64,000 bases of DNA from Pseudomonas sp. B21_DOA (GTDB taxonomy: Bacteria > Pseudomonadota > Gammaproteobacteria > Pseudomonadales > Pseudomonadaceae). Positions 46,715 to 56,076 of this stretch are shown here, one piece after another (position 1 is the first letter of the stretch; the number at the start of each line of letters is the position of its first letter). The stretch covers positions 4,402,001 through 4,466,000 of the forward strand of contig CP086683.1 in NCBI GenBank assembly GCA_030544685.1. The letters are read 5' to 3'. Under the pieces are notes generated by a model that was not told the origin of the DNA, made no database searches, and was given only the letters and a program-made list of their open reading frames with translations. The position numbers and the translations under genes were made by a program.

Positions 46715-46738
46715 TGTGGGAGCGAGCCTGCTCGCGAA
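46715..46738. repeat. single REP sequence
   Basis: A lone GGGAGCGAGCCTGCTCGCGA in the convergent spacer between the Mrp operon and the DUF3995 gene. Confidence 0.85.
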
Positions 46739-46773
46739 CAGGCCAGTCGGGGCATCGCCAATTCCGGATCGGC

Positions 46774-47214
46774 TCAAACCCACGCTACTGCCAACAACCC
46801 CGCCCCCAGCAGCGCACACAACGGCGAATACACCCAGGTATCCAGCCGCGCAAATCGCGAATCCTTCACTTCCTTAAAGAACCCGACCAGATTCGAATCA
46901 CCGATCGCCCGAGCAAACATCAGCAACGCGATCGCGCTGATCACCCATTGCAGCGTCTTGTGCTGAACCGCCGGCATGCCCCAGCCGACCCGCATACAAA
47001 CCAGCACCGCGATCACCAGCAGCGCAACCGCGACCAACAAAGTCAGCCAGCCTGAAGGCTTGAACGCCGGGCGCACTGTGGCGACGAAGCCAGACACCGG
47101 CACTTGCGGCACCACCGCCGCAGCCGCCCATTGCCCACCCAACGCCCAATACACGTGCATCAGGCCGATTGCCGCGAACACCGTCACCAGCCATTGGGCC
47201 AACACAAAGGTCAT
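46774..47214 (-). CDS. DUF3995 domain-containing membrane protein
   Basis: A 146-residue four-helix membrane protein: MTFVLAQWLVTVFAAIGLMH, HVYWALGG (the DUF3995 signature), LTLLVAVALLVIAVLVCM, and a final LCALLGAGLLAVAWV. Function unknown. Monocistronic. Confidence 0.82.
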   Translation of the reverse strand: MTFVLAQWLVTVFAAIGLMHVYWALGGQWAAAAVVPQVPVSGFVATVRPAFKPSGWLTLLVAVALLVIAVLVCMRVGWGMPAVQHKTLQWVISAIALLMFARAIGDSNLVGFFKEVKDSRFARLDTWVYSPLCALLGAGLLAVAWV

Positions 47215-47306
47215 GGTTGAAATCCTTCAAAGGGATTTGAACAAACCATCGTAGTCGGATTTTCTGCCTATGCACGACCGGTCGGCGGTACGGTGCCTTG
47301 AGCGCG

Positions 47307-48323
47307 TTATTTCAGATCAGCCGCCACCTTGTCAGCCACATCCTTGGGCAACCACGCTTGCCAGACATCCGGATGCGCCTTCATGAACGCCACCGCCGCT
47401 TCACGAGGCGCAGTGTGCTTGTCACTCATATCCGCCAGTGCCTTGTTCAGGGGCTCGATCGGAAAGTCGACTTTGCTGAAAAACTCGGCAATTTGCGGAT
47501 TCTGCTTTTGAAACGGTGTGGATACGCCGATTGACAGCTTCGATGCCAGCGAGCGGGTCGGTTGTGGATTGGGATTATCGGCGTCTGTCAGCGTCTTCCA
47601 CGCCTCGGCATCGAACGGCGGCTCTTCCAGCTGCACCAGTTTGAATTTGCCAAGCAGCGGCGTCGGCGACCAGTAGTAGAACAGCACTGGTTTGCCGCGA
47701 CGAATCGAAGAGCTGATCTCGGCATCCAGCGCAGCGCCGGAACCGCTGCGGAAGTTGGTGTAGTCGTCCTGCAAGCCATACGCCGTGAGCTTTTGCTTGT
47801 TGACCACTTCCGACGTCCAGCCGATCGGGCTGTTCAGGAAACGCCCTTTGCCCGGGCTCTCCGGGTCCTTGAACACGTCCTTGTATTTCTTCAGGTCAGT
47901 GACACTGCGCAGATCCGGCGCCAGCGGCTTGATGCCTTTGGCCGGGTCGCCCTTGATCACGTATTCCGGCACCCACCAGCCTTCAGTGGCGCCCTTCACC
48001 GTATCGCCCAGACCGACAACCTTGCCTTCTGCCTCGGCCTTGACCCAGACCGGGCTGCGACCGGCCCACTCCTCGCCAATCACCTGAATGTCGTTATTGG
48101 CCAGTGCGGTTTCCAGGGTGATGGTAGTGCCCGGCAGCGTGTCGGTCGGCAGGCCATAGCCTTTCTCGACGATCACCCGCAGCACCTCGGTGATCAGACT
48201 GCCGCTTTCCCAGTTCAGGTCGGCAAAATGGATCGGCGCCTGTGCCGCTTGCAGCGATTGCGCTGACGTCAGCAAACCAAAGGTGGCCACGCTGGCGGCC
48301 AGTAACCGTCGAAATCCGTTCAT
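47307..48323 (-). CDS. ABC transporter substrate-binding protein, glycine betaine/proline type
   Basis: A 338-residue periplasmic binding protein (OpuAC/ProX family). The signal peptide runs MNGFRRLLAASVATFGLLTS and on to ALQA; the mature part begins APIHFADLNWESGSLITEVL. GSGAALDAEISSSIRRGKPV and FYYWSPTPLLGKFKLVQLEE are family features, with Trp residues that would box a quaternary amine. GAGGTGC precedes ATG 48323. No ATPase or permease gene is adjacent, so it is an orphan subunit serving a transporter encoded elsewhere; compatible-solute or choline-type ligands are likely. Confidence 0.87.
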   Translation of the reverse strand: MNGFRRLLAASVATFGLLTSAQSLQAAQAPIHFADLNWESGSLITEVLRVIVEKGYGLPTDTLPGTTITLETALANNDIQVIGEEWAGRSPVWVKAEAEGKVVGLGDTVKGATEGWWVPEYVIKGDPAKGIKPLAPDLRSVTDLKKYKDVFKDPESPGKGRFLNSPIGWTSEVVNKQKLTAYGLQDDYTNFRSGSGAALDAEISSSIRRGKPVLFYYWSPTPLLGKFKLVQLEEPPFDAEAWKTLTDADNPNPQPTRSLASKLSIGVSTPFQKQNPQIAEFFSKVDFPIEPLNKALADMSDKHTAPREAAVAFMKAHPDVWQAWLPKDVADKVAADLK

Positions 48324-48450
48324 GCATTGCACCTCGTGCTGTTCACAGCTATGGCAAGTCTGGCCTGACGGGAGCGCAAGCCTCTGAATAACTCAGTCAA
48401 CTGACTTTAGCCGAGGTTCCTGCTTTTTCCGGCGTCTGCTGCGCACGAGG

Positions 48451-48648
48451 TTACGTTTCAGACTTTTCCTGCAGGCTTTGCAGCTCACGTCTGACCATGC
48501 TGGCGTAGGCCGCCGGTTGCAATGCATAGATCTGCGACGCCACCCAACTCAGCCAGACACCTTGCAGTTCGTGCTTGCGGGCGAACAATCGCTGCGCTTC
48601 TTCGCGTACGCTCTCAAGGTTTTGCGAATGGAAATCTGCGCGGCTCAC
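48451..48648 (-). CDS. small hypothetical protein coupled to upstream gene
   Basis: A 65-residue protein beginning at GTG 48648, which overlaps the upstream stop as GTGA. It reads VSRADFHSQNLESVREEAQR and later LFARKHELQGVWLSWVASQI, helical. No family recognised. Coupling suggests that it works with the 48645-49204 product. Confidence 0.62.
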   Translation of the reverse strand: MSRADFHSQNLESVREEAQRLFARKHELQGVWLSWVASQIYALQPAAYASMVRRELQSLQEKSET

Positions 48649-49204
48649 TCGCTGGCCTTGAAGGTAACCAATTCGCCCTTGCGCCATTTCGCGGCTTTGG
48701 CGGTGACGGCTTTCAGAGTTTTGGTCAGGCCTTCCTGCAACTGCTCATTAGCGGCAAATACAGTGACGACGCTATGGCCTTCCTTGAACAGGATCGCGTG
48801 ACCGTCGGCGGTGCTGACGAACGCGTAGTCGCCCAAGCCGTAGACCGTCAGTTTGATGTCGCGAAAACGGATGTCCATCTTGCCGCCTTCACGGCTGGGC
48901 AGAACCGATGCAATGAAATGATCGCCAACCTTGAGTTTGAGCCCAGGTTTGTCATCGACCACTAACGCACTTTCGGTGTCGATTTCGGCGATGTAAATGC
49001 CTTCGGCGTTTTGCTCGGTGATGTAAACAAAACGTGATTGGAATTGCTTGACCAGCTTTGCACGCAAATCACCGAGCACGAACAAAGCATGCATATCGAG
49101 GTTACTGACTGCCAAAGATACATCCCCACATTTGAAAACCGCGCAGCGCAAAACGCCCACGGCAAAGACACGGCCAGGCCGATGAAAACTGCAAAAACAC
49201 TCAA
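48645..49204 (-). pseudogene. hypothetical secreted protein, probably frameshifted after the signal peptide
   Basis: The long frame (CGDVSLAVSNLDMHALFVLG through TFKASE, ~165 residues) has beta-rich pattern but no convincing start: GTG 49160 and ATG 49094 lack Shine-Dalgarno sequences. One frame over, directly upstream, lies SVFAVFIGLAVSLPWAFCAA, a typical signal peptide. Adding one base near 49149 would fuse them with Ala-Ala-x cleavage right before CGDVSL. I infer a ~180-residue exported protein broken by a one-base loss. Family not recognised. Translationally coupled to the next small gene. Confidence 0.5.
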
Positions 49205-49512
49205 AAACCCGAAGCGAACGAAGCGCTCTTTAATCGCGAGGTTCGTAGCCTACTGGATTGTCATTAATGAAACCCGCTCCGAAATCGCCAAACCTTGAAG
49301 GAAAAAGCTTCAAGTGCGACTGGAGCAAATCTGACTACGAACTTTAGGGAAATTTCTCACGAAAAAAGCACTTTTCCGACATATCGCTGGCGAAAAATTG
49401 CTTTAGATAAGCCCGGTCGTCAGCAGGTACTGGCGATTCTAGAGCAGCGATGCTCATTACGACTACCCGCAACGGCCGTTAAATCCCGGCCGACTGATGA
49501 AAAGGACTTCAT
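49205..49512. other. intergenic region, no gene recognised
   Basis: About 300 bases, AT-richer than average. Open frames at 49182-49298 and 49295-49525 lack family resemblance and overlap better-supported features. It should contain the promoters of the divergent genes at 49204 and 49513; a run AAAAAAGCACTTTTCC hints at AT-rich promoter sequence but no box is assigned. Confidence 0.4.
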
Positions 49513-49785
49513 ATGTGCAATTTGACTCATTTCGCCACGTCGGCCGAGGCACACATCAGCACACCTGCGACGGTGCAGGTTGCCAACGTCAGCAATCTTC
49601 CGACATGTTCTAACAATCATCAGAGCCTGCACTTTCAGGTAGTGCCAGCGGGCATCGCCTTCTTTCACATCAAGGAGATATCCACCGGGCGTGTCAGAGG
49701 TTTCCGCGGCAATCATAACGAAGCATGCGCTCTCGCCCGCTCGCTTGAATCAAAAATCGAACTCCGCGCCAGCGGCTGCCTCTGA
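49513..49785 (+). CDS. small hypothetical protein (90 aa)
   Basis: A 90-residue protein starting at ATG 49513 with AAAGGA six bases upstream. It reads MCNLTHFATSAEAHISTPAT, then LHFQVVPAGIAFFHIKEIST, GRVRGFRGNHNEACALARSL. The RGFRGNHNEAC part resembles small Pseudomonas proteins of unknown role. Separated by ~50 bases from the DUF2789 gene, perhaps co-transcribed. Confidence 0.6.
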   Translation: MCNLTHFATSAEAHISTPATVQVANVSNLPTCSNNHQSLHFQVVPAGIAFFHIKEISTGRVRGFRGNHNEACALARSLESKIELRASGCL

Positions 49786-49832
49786 TAAGGGAAGTGAACG
49801 AACAAGCCGCAACGGCACCGACCCAGGAGTAG

Positions 49833-50075
49833 ATGATGGAACTGCCAACCGAGCTCAACCTGACCACCCTTTTCGACCAGTTGGGCCTGCCGTCCGATGA
49901 AGCGTCGATCAATGACTTTGTCGAAGCCCATCCGCTGGACTCTGAGACCAAACTGATCGATGCCGATTTCTGGACGCCCCAACAGGCGCAATTACTCAAA
50001 GAGTGGCTGCGTGCTGACGGGGAAGAAGCGCCGATTGTCGATGAGCTGAACGTACGTTTGCATCGCGGTAAGTAA
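49833..50075 (+). CDS. DUF2789 domain-containing protein
   Basis: An 80-residue DUF2789 protein: LTTLFDQLGLPSDEASINDF, then DADFWTPQQAQLLKEWL and the acidic end EEAPIVDELN are the family pattern. AGGAG precedes paired ATGs at 49833/49836. Predicted small helical cytoplasmic protein, function unknown. Confidence 0.85.
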   Translation: MMELPTELNLTTLFDQLGLPSDEASINDFVEAHPLDSETKLIDADFWTPQQAQLLKEWLRADGEEAPIVDELNVRLHRGK

Positions 50076-50081
50076 GGGCGT

Positions 50082-50285
50082 TCAGTGCAGGCTATGGCCG
50101 GGCTCGATGTTCAATTGTTCGAGCCAGGCAGCCTTGCACTCCTCCGCCTCATCGCGACTGGCGAAAGCCGTGCCGCGTCGCTCACCATTGAGCAAAACCA
50201 CCCAGCACACACTGCGCCCCATCGCGCGTAATCCTTCCGGAACGCCGCTGCCGATCATTACTGCCACGTCTACCCTGCACTGCAT
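50082..50285 (-). CDS. small hypothetical protein (67 aa)
   Basis: A 67-residue protein with GGAGG seven bases before ATG 50285. It reads VCWVVLLNGERRGTAFASRD, EAEECKAAWLEQL; the layout (two short strands then SRDEA helix) is like the gene at 29308-29514. Its stop is six bases from that of the convergent DUF2789 gene. Function unknown. Confidence 0.7.
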   Translation of the reverse strand: MQCRVDVAVMIGSGVPEGLRAMGRSVCWVVLLNGERRGTAFASRDEAEECKAAWLEQLNIEPGHSLH

Positions 50286-50394
50286 GTGCCCTCCGAAATA
50301 ATTAGCTGCCTAACTAAGTCGCCAGGTTAAAGCTTTCTCTCCAGAGGAAACAGCAATTGCCGTGCACAGATTCATTGCGTCAACGGTAACAATC

Positions 50395-51996
50395 TCAGCG
50401 CGGATTCTCTGGTTTGTAACCCAGACGCAAACCGCCCCAGTGTCGGCCGTTGATCAAGATTGGCACCGATAAGTCATGCATCAGCTCACCGGTGTCGCGC
50501 GTGTAAGTCTGCAACAGCACCGGTTGCTGATGGCTGCCGCAGCGGATACCGGTGCGATCAGTGAATTTGCGTTTGGTGCGGTTGTTCACCGTGTCGACCT
50601 GCACATCGCCGGTCAATGGCTGGCTGAATGCCTGGTTATGCGTCGGTACATAGCCCTGCTGCGTGCAGGCGATCGCAAACACCAAACCTTCATGACGAGC
50701 TAGCAGAGGCTCTTGAATCGCCGGCAAGACCTGATCGGTGTATCGATCAAACCGGGTCTGAAATTTGGCGGGTTCGGTGCCCGGAATCGGTTCGTAGCTG
50801 CGATCAAACAAATCATCCAGGCTGATCCGCCCCTGCTCGACATCCGCCTCGAAGCGCGCCGCGATCTGACTCGCACCTTCGCGGGCCAGGTCATAGATTC
50901 GCTGGTGATAGTCATCCAGACCCACTTCGGCCAGGCGCTCGCTGATGGTTTCCGCCTGCCCTTCCATCTGCACCGCTGCGTCGGCGAGGCGACGGGTCTG
51001 CTGATCGCTGATCGCCAGGTCGCTACGCATTTGCTCGATGGCATTGAACAATGCGTCGAGCTGCTCTCGATTGGTTTGCGCGCCACAGGCGATTTCACTG
51101 ACCTGAGTTTCCACCCCGGCCGCGAGTCGCGCGATGTTCTCCAGATGCTGGCCGGTGTGTTCGACCTGTTCGACGCCGGTGTGCAGATCGCTCGACAACT
51201 CACGAATCTGCGCCACCACTTGCGCGGTGCGTTGCTGAATGTCAGCGACCATCTCACCGACCTCACCCGTGGCCGCCGCCGTACGCGCGGCCAGTCCGCG
51301 CACCTCGTCGGCGACCACTGCGAAACCGCGACCATGCTCACCGGCCCGGGCTGCTTCAATCGCAGCGTTCAACGCCAACAGATTGGTCTGGCTGGCAATC
51401 GACTGAATCACCAGCGTCACCCGCTGAATGTCGTCGCTGCGCACACTCAAGGCCTCGATCAATTCGCGACTGGCGTTGGCGCGTTGACTGAGTTGCTGCA
51501 TGCGCGCAATCGAGTCGAGCAGTTCGCTGCGCCCCGCCGCGCTGCTGTGATGCGCTTGGCTGGCGGCATCCAGTGCGTCGCGACTGAGCTGTGAAGTCGC
51601 CTGTTCAGTTGCGATCATCACCTCGGCGTTGCTGACGATCTGCGCCGCCGCGTCGAGCTGCGATTCAAGTTTGCTTGCAAGGGCTTTTACCGAGAACGCG
51701 ACACCGGCCGCAGAGAGTGCGTTGTGACTGGTGGTATAGGAAAGATCGCGGGTCAGTGCGGACAATGCGCTCGCACTATCGACCGGGGCAGCAGGAGCAC
51801 TGCGCGAGCGCAGGCGCGGCAGCCAGACAATCAACACCGCCAGCGGCATGCCGATGTACAGCGACCACTCAGCCATAGCCATGCCGGCGAGCAAGAGCAT
51901 CAGGGCGATGCTTTGCAGGGTCGGCGCGATCCAGCGGTTTTTCGGCAAAAGCATTGGTGCAGGCAGCGCCGCAACCAGAGATCCATCTCTCGTCAT
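50395..51996 (-). CDS. methyl-accepting chemotaxis protein with C-terminal sensor region
   Basis: A 533-residue chemoreceptor with unusual order. Two adjacent helices near residues 25-62 form an N-terminal membrane hairpin with almost no periplasmic loop; the signalling domain follows ([32 protein letters not shown] in two parts, residues ~205-245); after it, residues ~360-533 make a Cache/PAS-like region ([53 protein letters not shown]). No HAMP domain is seen. It probably senses a cytoplasmic cue or energy state. ATG 51996 follows GGGGTGA; a GTG at 52005 is possible. Confidence 0.88.
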   Translation of the reverse strand: MTRDGSLVAALPAPMLLPKNRWIAPTLQSIALMLLLAGMAMAEWSLYIGMPLAVLIVWLPRLRSRSAPAAPVDSASALSALTRDLSYTTSHNALSAAGVAFSVKALASKLESQLDAAAQIVSNAEVMIATEQATSQLSRDALDAASQAHHSSAAGRSELLDSIARMQQLSQRANASRELIEALSVRSDDIQRVTLVIQSIASQTNLLALNAAIEAARAGEHGRGFAVVADEVRGLAARTAAATGEVGEMVADIQQRTAQVVAQIRELSSDLHTGVEQVEHTGQHLENIARLAAGVETQVSEIACGAQTNREQLDALFNAIEQMRSDLAISDQQTRRLADAAVQMEGQAETISERLAEVGLDDYHQRIYDLAREGASQIAARFEADVEQGRISLDDLFDRSYEPIPGTEPAKFQTRFDRYTDQVLPAIQEPLLARHEGLVFAIACTQQGYVPTHNQAFSQPLTGDVQVDTVNNRTKRKFTDRTGIRCGSHQQPVLLQTYTRDTGELMHDLSVPILINGRHWGGLRLGYKPENPR

Positions 51997-52132
51997 CTTG
52001 ATCACCCCACGTTTGTTCTCATTGTTGTCACTGCATTAAACGCCACTACAACGCCATTATCCATGGTCCGTTAGTCGTGGGGGCTGTGGCAGGTCAATGG
52101 AACGACGGGGAAATATCGCAGACGAGCAAAAA

Positions 52133-52196
52133 CAAAGATCGCAGTCTTCAGCGACGCCCAAATAGGAGCTGCCGAAGGCTGCGATCTCTTCAAGGT
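52133..52196. repeat. second-type dispersed palindromic repeat
   Basis: AGATCGCAGTCTTCAGCGAC and GGAGCTGCCGAAGGCTGCGAT form an imperfect inverted repeat in the spacer between the chemoreceptor and the DksA-like gene. It is the same family as 10210-10266. Confidence 0.7.
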
Positions 52197-52224
52197 GCCC
52201 TGTTGTCAGGGTCACCCCACAGAA

Positions 52225-52629
52225 TCAGGCCTGACGCTGGTGCTTGTCGATCTGCTCGTGACGCTCTTGAGCTTCGATGCAGTACTTGGTGGTCGGGCTG
52301 ATCAGCAGGCGCTTCAGGCCGATGGCCTCACCGCTGTCGTCGCACCAGCCAAAGCTGTCATCCTTGATGCGCTCAAGGGCTTGTTCCAGTTGCGGCAGCA
52401 TGCGCTGGTCGCGATCGATCGCGTTGACCAGCCAGGTGCGCTCTTCTTCAACCGAAGCCGCGTCCGCCGGGTCAGCCGGGGTGTCCAGGCTTTCGATGGC
52501 GATACGATTTTGCTCAATGCGCTCGTGGGTTTCGACTTTCATGTTCTGCAACAGCTCAGTGAAGAAAGCATGTTGCTCTGCATTCATGTAGTCATCTGCC
52601 GGCATGGCCAGCAACTTGTCCTTTGTCAT
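52225..52629 (-). CDS. DksA/TraR family RNA polymerase-binding protein with incomplete zinc finger
   Basis: A 134-residue DksA-type protein that enters the RNA polymerase secondary channel with ppGpp. The coiled-coil tip keeps the acidic pattern DPADAA (Asp53, Asp56). The zinc finger has lost two of four ligands: C96-D-D-S99 and C117-I-E-A120. Zinc-independent DksA2 of P. aeruginosa shows this same loss and length, so it may serve when zinc is scarce; it could also be the separate PA4870-like paralogue. No Zur box is evident upstream. ATG 52629 (MTKDKLLAMPADDYMNAEQH) begins the homology. Confidence 0.85.
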   Translation of the reverse strand: MTKDKLLAMPADDYMNAEQHAFFTELLQNMKVETHERIEQNRIAIESLDTPADPADAASVEEERTWLVNAIDRDQRMLPQLEQALERIKDDSFGWCDDSGEAIGLKRLLISPTTKYCIEAQERHEQIDKHQRQA

Positions 52630-53034
52630 TGATATCTCTATAAAAAAACGTGCATTAAGGCGAATAAGGGAGCGTTTCGGCGAACCGTGTCGGCCGTCGA
52701 AAAGGCATCGTTTTATTGCAAACGCCACCCGGCACTCAATTTACGAGGGGCGGCAGTCTAAGGCCCGATCAAGACCTCAGCAACTGTAAATACAGGGAAT
52801 TTGTCCGACAGGACCTGGAAACTGCTCTGACACAGGCTTCACACGGCCATCGGAGTGCGTTTATAGCAAGAAATTCAGTCCAGCGGCTGTATATAGAAGA
52901 CAAACGGCTAACCACACCCCGACGCACCGCGAAAACTTTTTATCGCAAGGTGCATCGTTTCACCCCGGCAGTTCCCGCACAGCCCTTCTATTATCAGGCC
53001 CACCGCGCGATCAACCTGCCTGAAGGACGGATCT
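52630..53034. other. intergenic region, no gene recognised
   Basis: About 400 bases between the divergent DksA-like and RpiR genes. An open frame at 52716-53411 crosses it but is not protein-like and runs out of frame into the RpiR homology. GAAGGA before 53035 serves the RpiR start. Confidence 0.5.
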
Positions 53035-53541
53035 ATGCCCCGCCTCGATCTGTCGGCCGCCGACGAGCTTTCCCTCGTCAGCCCCCGATCCTGCCGAGCG
53101 CCTGTTGCAGACGATCAGCGAAGAATACGACGCCCTGCCGCGCCAGCTCAAACGCGTCGCCAGTCACATCAGCCAGCAGAGCGAGCGGATCATGGTCGAC
53201 CGCATCAGCGACATCGCCCGCGAGTGCGAAGTGCCTCCGTCAGCCATTGTGCGTTTCTCGCAACGCTTCGGGTTCAGCGGCTCCAGCGAGATGCAGGCGC
53301 TGTCCCGCCAGGCCTGGGCGCACAAAACCACGCCGGTGCAAAATTATCAGCAGCGCACAGCCCCCTCTCGCCACTGGCGAAACTCGCCAACAGTGTATTG
53401 CTGGTCAATGAAGGCAGTGCTCTGGCATTTCGTTCGCTGAGTGCAACGCTGTGTTTATGTCAGGCGCTGTTTGTGGCGGTGGCCTGTCGGCTGGGCCTGG
53501 ACATCGATGAGATTCACGAGCAGCCCGGATTCGACGACTGA
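53035..53541 (+). pseudogene. RpiR family regulator remnant (frameshift and internal deletion)
   Basis: An RpiR/HexR-type regulator should have an N-terminal HTH and a sugar-phosphate-binding SIS domain, about 290 residues. Here ATG 53035 opens MPRLDLSAADELSLVSP; removing one C from CCCCC at 53082-53086 leads into the HTH (QLKRVASHISQQSERIMVDR, EVPPSAIVRFSQRFGFSG). After PVQNYQQR near 53355 the frame jumps straight to the SIS C terminus (LAKLANSVLLVNEGSALAFR), so about 110 residues are missing. Two usually aromatic positions in the HTH end read Ser (GSSEMQALSRQ). This is true damage, not only a run error. Confidence 0.75.
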
Positions 53542-53602
53542 CAATTGCCTCTCGCTCCGCTAGGTTATGCGTTCCCACCGGTTCGACTTGAAGGAACGCG
53601 TC

Positions 53603-54207
53603 ATGAAACTGATCGGCATGCTCGACTCCCTTACGTGCGCCGCGTAGCGATTTCCGCCAAATGCCTGGGCATTGACCTTGAACACGAGTCGGTCTCGGTG
53701 TTCCGCCATTTCGAGCGATTCCAGCAGATCAACCCGGTGGTCAAGGCGCCGACGCTGATCCTCGATGACGGTCTGGTGCTGATGGACTCGACGCTGATTC
53801 TCGATTATCTCGAAAGCGCGTCCGGCAAAAGCCTGCTGCCGAAAGAATTGTCACAGCGCGCCCACGCCCTGCGTCTGATCGGCCTCAGCCTCGCCGCCTG
53901 CGAAAAAGCCGTGCAGCTCTACTACGAACGCAACCTGCGCCCGGCCGAGATTCAATATCAGCCGTGGGTCGAACGCGTCGAAGGCCAACTCGCCGCCGCG
54001 TTTACCGCGCTGGAAAAAGAACTTGAACACAGTGACTTGCCTATCGACGGCTCCCTCGCCCAGACCGGCATCAGCCTGGCGATTGCCTGGAGCTTCACCG
54101 AATTCGTCGTGCCCGATCAGATCGACGCAGCACGATTTGCGCGTATCGCCGAGTACACTGCCTACGCAGAAGGCACCGATGCGTTCATCAGCACACCGAT
54201 GAACTGA
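53603..54207 (+). pseudogene. glutathione S-transferase family protein, frameshifted
   Basis: A ~201-residue GST. The frame MKLIGMLDS breaks at CCC 53628-53630; one more C yields PYVRRVAISAKCLGIDLEHE, KAPTLILDDGLVLMDSTLIL (cis-Pro and the Asp-Ser glutathione motif) and a normal helical domain. AAGGA precedes ATG 53603. Probable sequencing error in an intact gene. It ends two bases before the HEAT-repeat gene, probably one operon. Confidence 0.82.
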
Positions 54208-54209
54208 TC

Positions 54210-55312
54210 ATGAGCTCCACCGACACCGCCGCCCCGGCGTTAAAGGAAATCCTCAACGCCCAGCGCTTGCAGCACATCGCTGACGAAATGAGCGCGGTGT
54301 ACCCGGCGTTCAAGGCCAAGGCGTTTCTCAAACACGCCCAAGAGGGACTCGCTGAACTATCGGTGATGCAACGCATGGCGCGTGTCAGCGAAAGCCTGCA
54401 TGCCGTATTGCCACTGGATTACGAAGATTCCTTACATGTATTACGTGAACTCGCACCAAGGCTGAACAGCGGCTTCGTCAGCATGTGTTTGCCGCACTAC
54501 GTCGCGAGCTACGGCGCCCACGCGTTCGACACTTCAATGGATGCGCTGAAATACTTCACCACCTTCGGCTCCTCCGAATTCGCCATCCGTTACTTTTGCG
54601 CAGCGACCTCGAACGCTCGCTGGAACGAATGCATGACTGGACCCGAGACGACAACCACCACGTCCGCCGACTAGCCAGCGAAGGCAGCCGCCCTCGCCTG
54701 CCATGGTCGTTTCGCCTGGAAGCGATGCAAGCCAATCCGAAATTGGCCGCCGGGATATTGGATCGGTTGAAGGCGGACGAGAGTTTGTACGTGCGCAAGT
54801 CCGTGGCCAACCATTTGAATGACGTGACGAAGGTGCATCCAGAGTGGGTGCTGGACACGATTGAAGGTTGGTCGCTGGAGAACAAGCACACCGCCTGGAT
54901 TGCGAAGCATGCGTTGCGCAGTTTGATCAAGCAGGGCGATGTGCGCGCGTTGACAGTGATTGGCGCGGGGGCGAAGGCTGAGGTTGAGTTGCTGGATGTG
55001 AAGGTTGAGCCGGCCGTGGTGAGGCTGGGTGAGCCTATTACTTTGTCGCTTACGGTGAAGTCGATGGTAGCGCACGAGCAAAGGCTGGTGATTGATTATG
55101 CGATTGAGTATGTGAAGGCGAATGGCGGGGTTTCGAAGAAGGTTTTCAAGTTGAAGACGTTGGGCTTAGTGGGATTCAGGACTGAGGTGGTGCGGCGGAA
55201 TCAGGTGATCAAGGATTTCACGACGCGCAAGCATTTCGCCGGGCGGCATGGGGTGCAGGTTATGGTTAATGGGGAGGTGTTGGGTGGTGCGGCGTTTGAG
55301 GTTTTGATTTGA
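54210..55312 (+). pseudogene. DNA alkylation repair / HEAT-repeat protein (AlkD-like), frameshifted
   Basis: A ~367-residue alpha-solenoid protein. Helical repeats such as FKAKAFLKHAQEGLAELSVM and MDALKYFTTFGSSEFAIRYF run in frame one; after RYF the frame breaks at the T4 run 54594-54597 and, with one T added, continues LRSDLERSLERMHDWTRDDN and HVRRLASEGSRPRLPW, an AlkD/COG4335 signature. The last ~130 residues are a beta-rich domain (LSLTVKSMVAHEQRLVIDYA) often found C-terminal in this group. Likely a DNA-binding or repair protein; specificity unknown. Confidence 0.8.
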
Positions 55313-55420
55313 GTCGTGAGTTGTTTAATCACCGAACGGACCGGTAGCGGATCAGTGCACTGGCAGCCGTGCTTCGCCATTGCGCGCGGCGGCACAATGG
55401 ACGAATCACGGCTTCAGCGC

Positions 55421-56076
55421 TTACCAACTTCCGTATGGGATACCGAATTTTTCGATATAGCGCTTGGACTTTTCGCTGACGGGGTATGCGTAGCGACCAC
55501 CGTTTTTCCCAAGCTCCGGCCCTAGCGGCTCAATCTCGCCTTGCGTTCGAGCAACCTTTATCGGTCGATGACATGAGTCTCTCACCCACACCTGAACCAC
55601 ACCGCCCGGAGCAAGTCCCAAGTAAACAGAGGCCATGAAGCGTGCTGTCCTGTCAGGTCTCTCGGGGCACCGTTGATTGGTGGAAGTCACCATTATCTGC
55701 CTGGCATTCTCTGGAATATCCACCCACGCTTGCCACGTTTTCTGTTCAACGATTGATTGCCAGCGAACATAGATACGAATGGGTAGATCGGCCCCCACCA
55801 CTCTTTTACCGCTGCCCCCACCCCTGTCCAGCCGCGGGCAGAGTCCGTACCGTCTTCAGGCTCTCCGCCAGCAGCAGTCCCTCCACCGGTTCTAAAGAAA
55901 ACTCTGCCGGTTATGTCCTGCACCGAACTGTCCTCCACCCATACCTTCATGTAATCCGGCTCAGTGAAAGCCAGCTCCCACCATTTCGATTTTGGATCGC
56001 TCTTGGATGAGAGCAGATCAGAAGACTGGCAACCCGTTATGCACACGCCAAGTAGCAGGGCGACAAATAATTTCAT
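55421..56076 (-). pseudogene. DUF2931 family lipoprotein, frameshifted
   Basis: A ~218-residue lipoprotein. MKLFVALLLGVCITGC is a signal with lipobox ITGC; KWWELAFTEPDYMKVWVEDS and GRVFFRTGGG are DUF2931 features. The frame breaks at WWG; one more base in the C5 run at 55792-55796 (G5 on the coding strand) joins ADLPIRIYVRWQSIVEQKTW to the C terminus (KRYIEKFGIPYGSW). Its ATG overlaps the stop of the DUF2235 lipase (TAATG), so it is coupled to it; a periplasmic lipoprotein next to a toxic lipase is a common immunity arrangement. Confidence 0.78.

Noticed and set aside
49182..49298. 38-residue basic frame beginning MKTAKTLKNPKRTK
   Set aside because: It is antisense to the inferred signal-peptide region of the 48645-49204 gene and has no clear ribosome site.
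29308..50285. Idea that the small genes at 29308-29514 and 50082-50285 are recent duplicates
   Set aside because: They share only a loose layout (strand, strand, SR-E/D-EA helix); residue identity is too low to claim duplication.
52716..53411. 231-residue frame before and across the RpiR gene
   Set aside because: Its translation is low-complexity and out of frame with the recognisable HTH; no family match.
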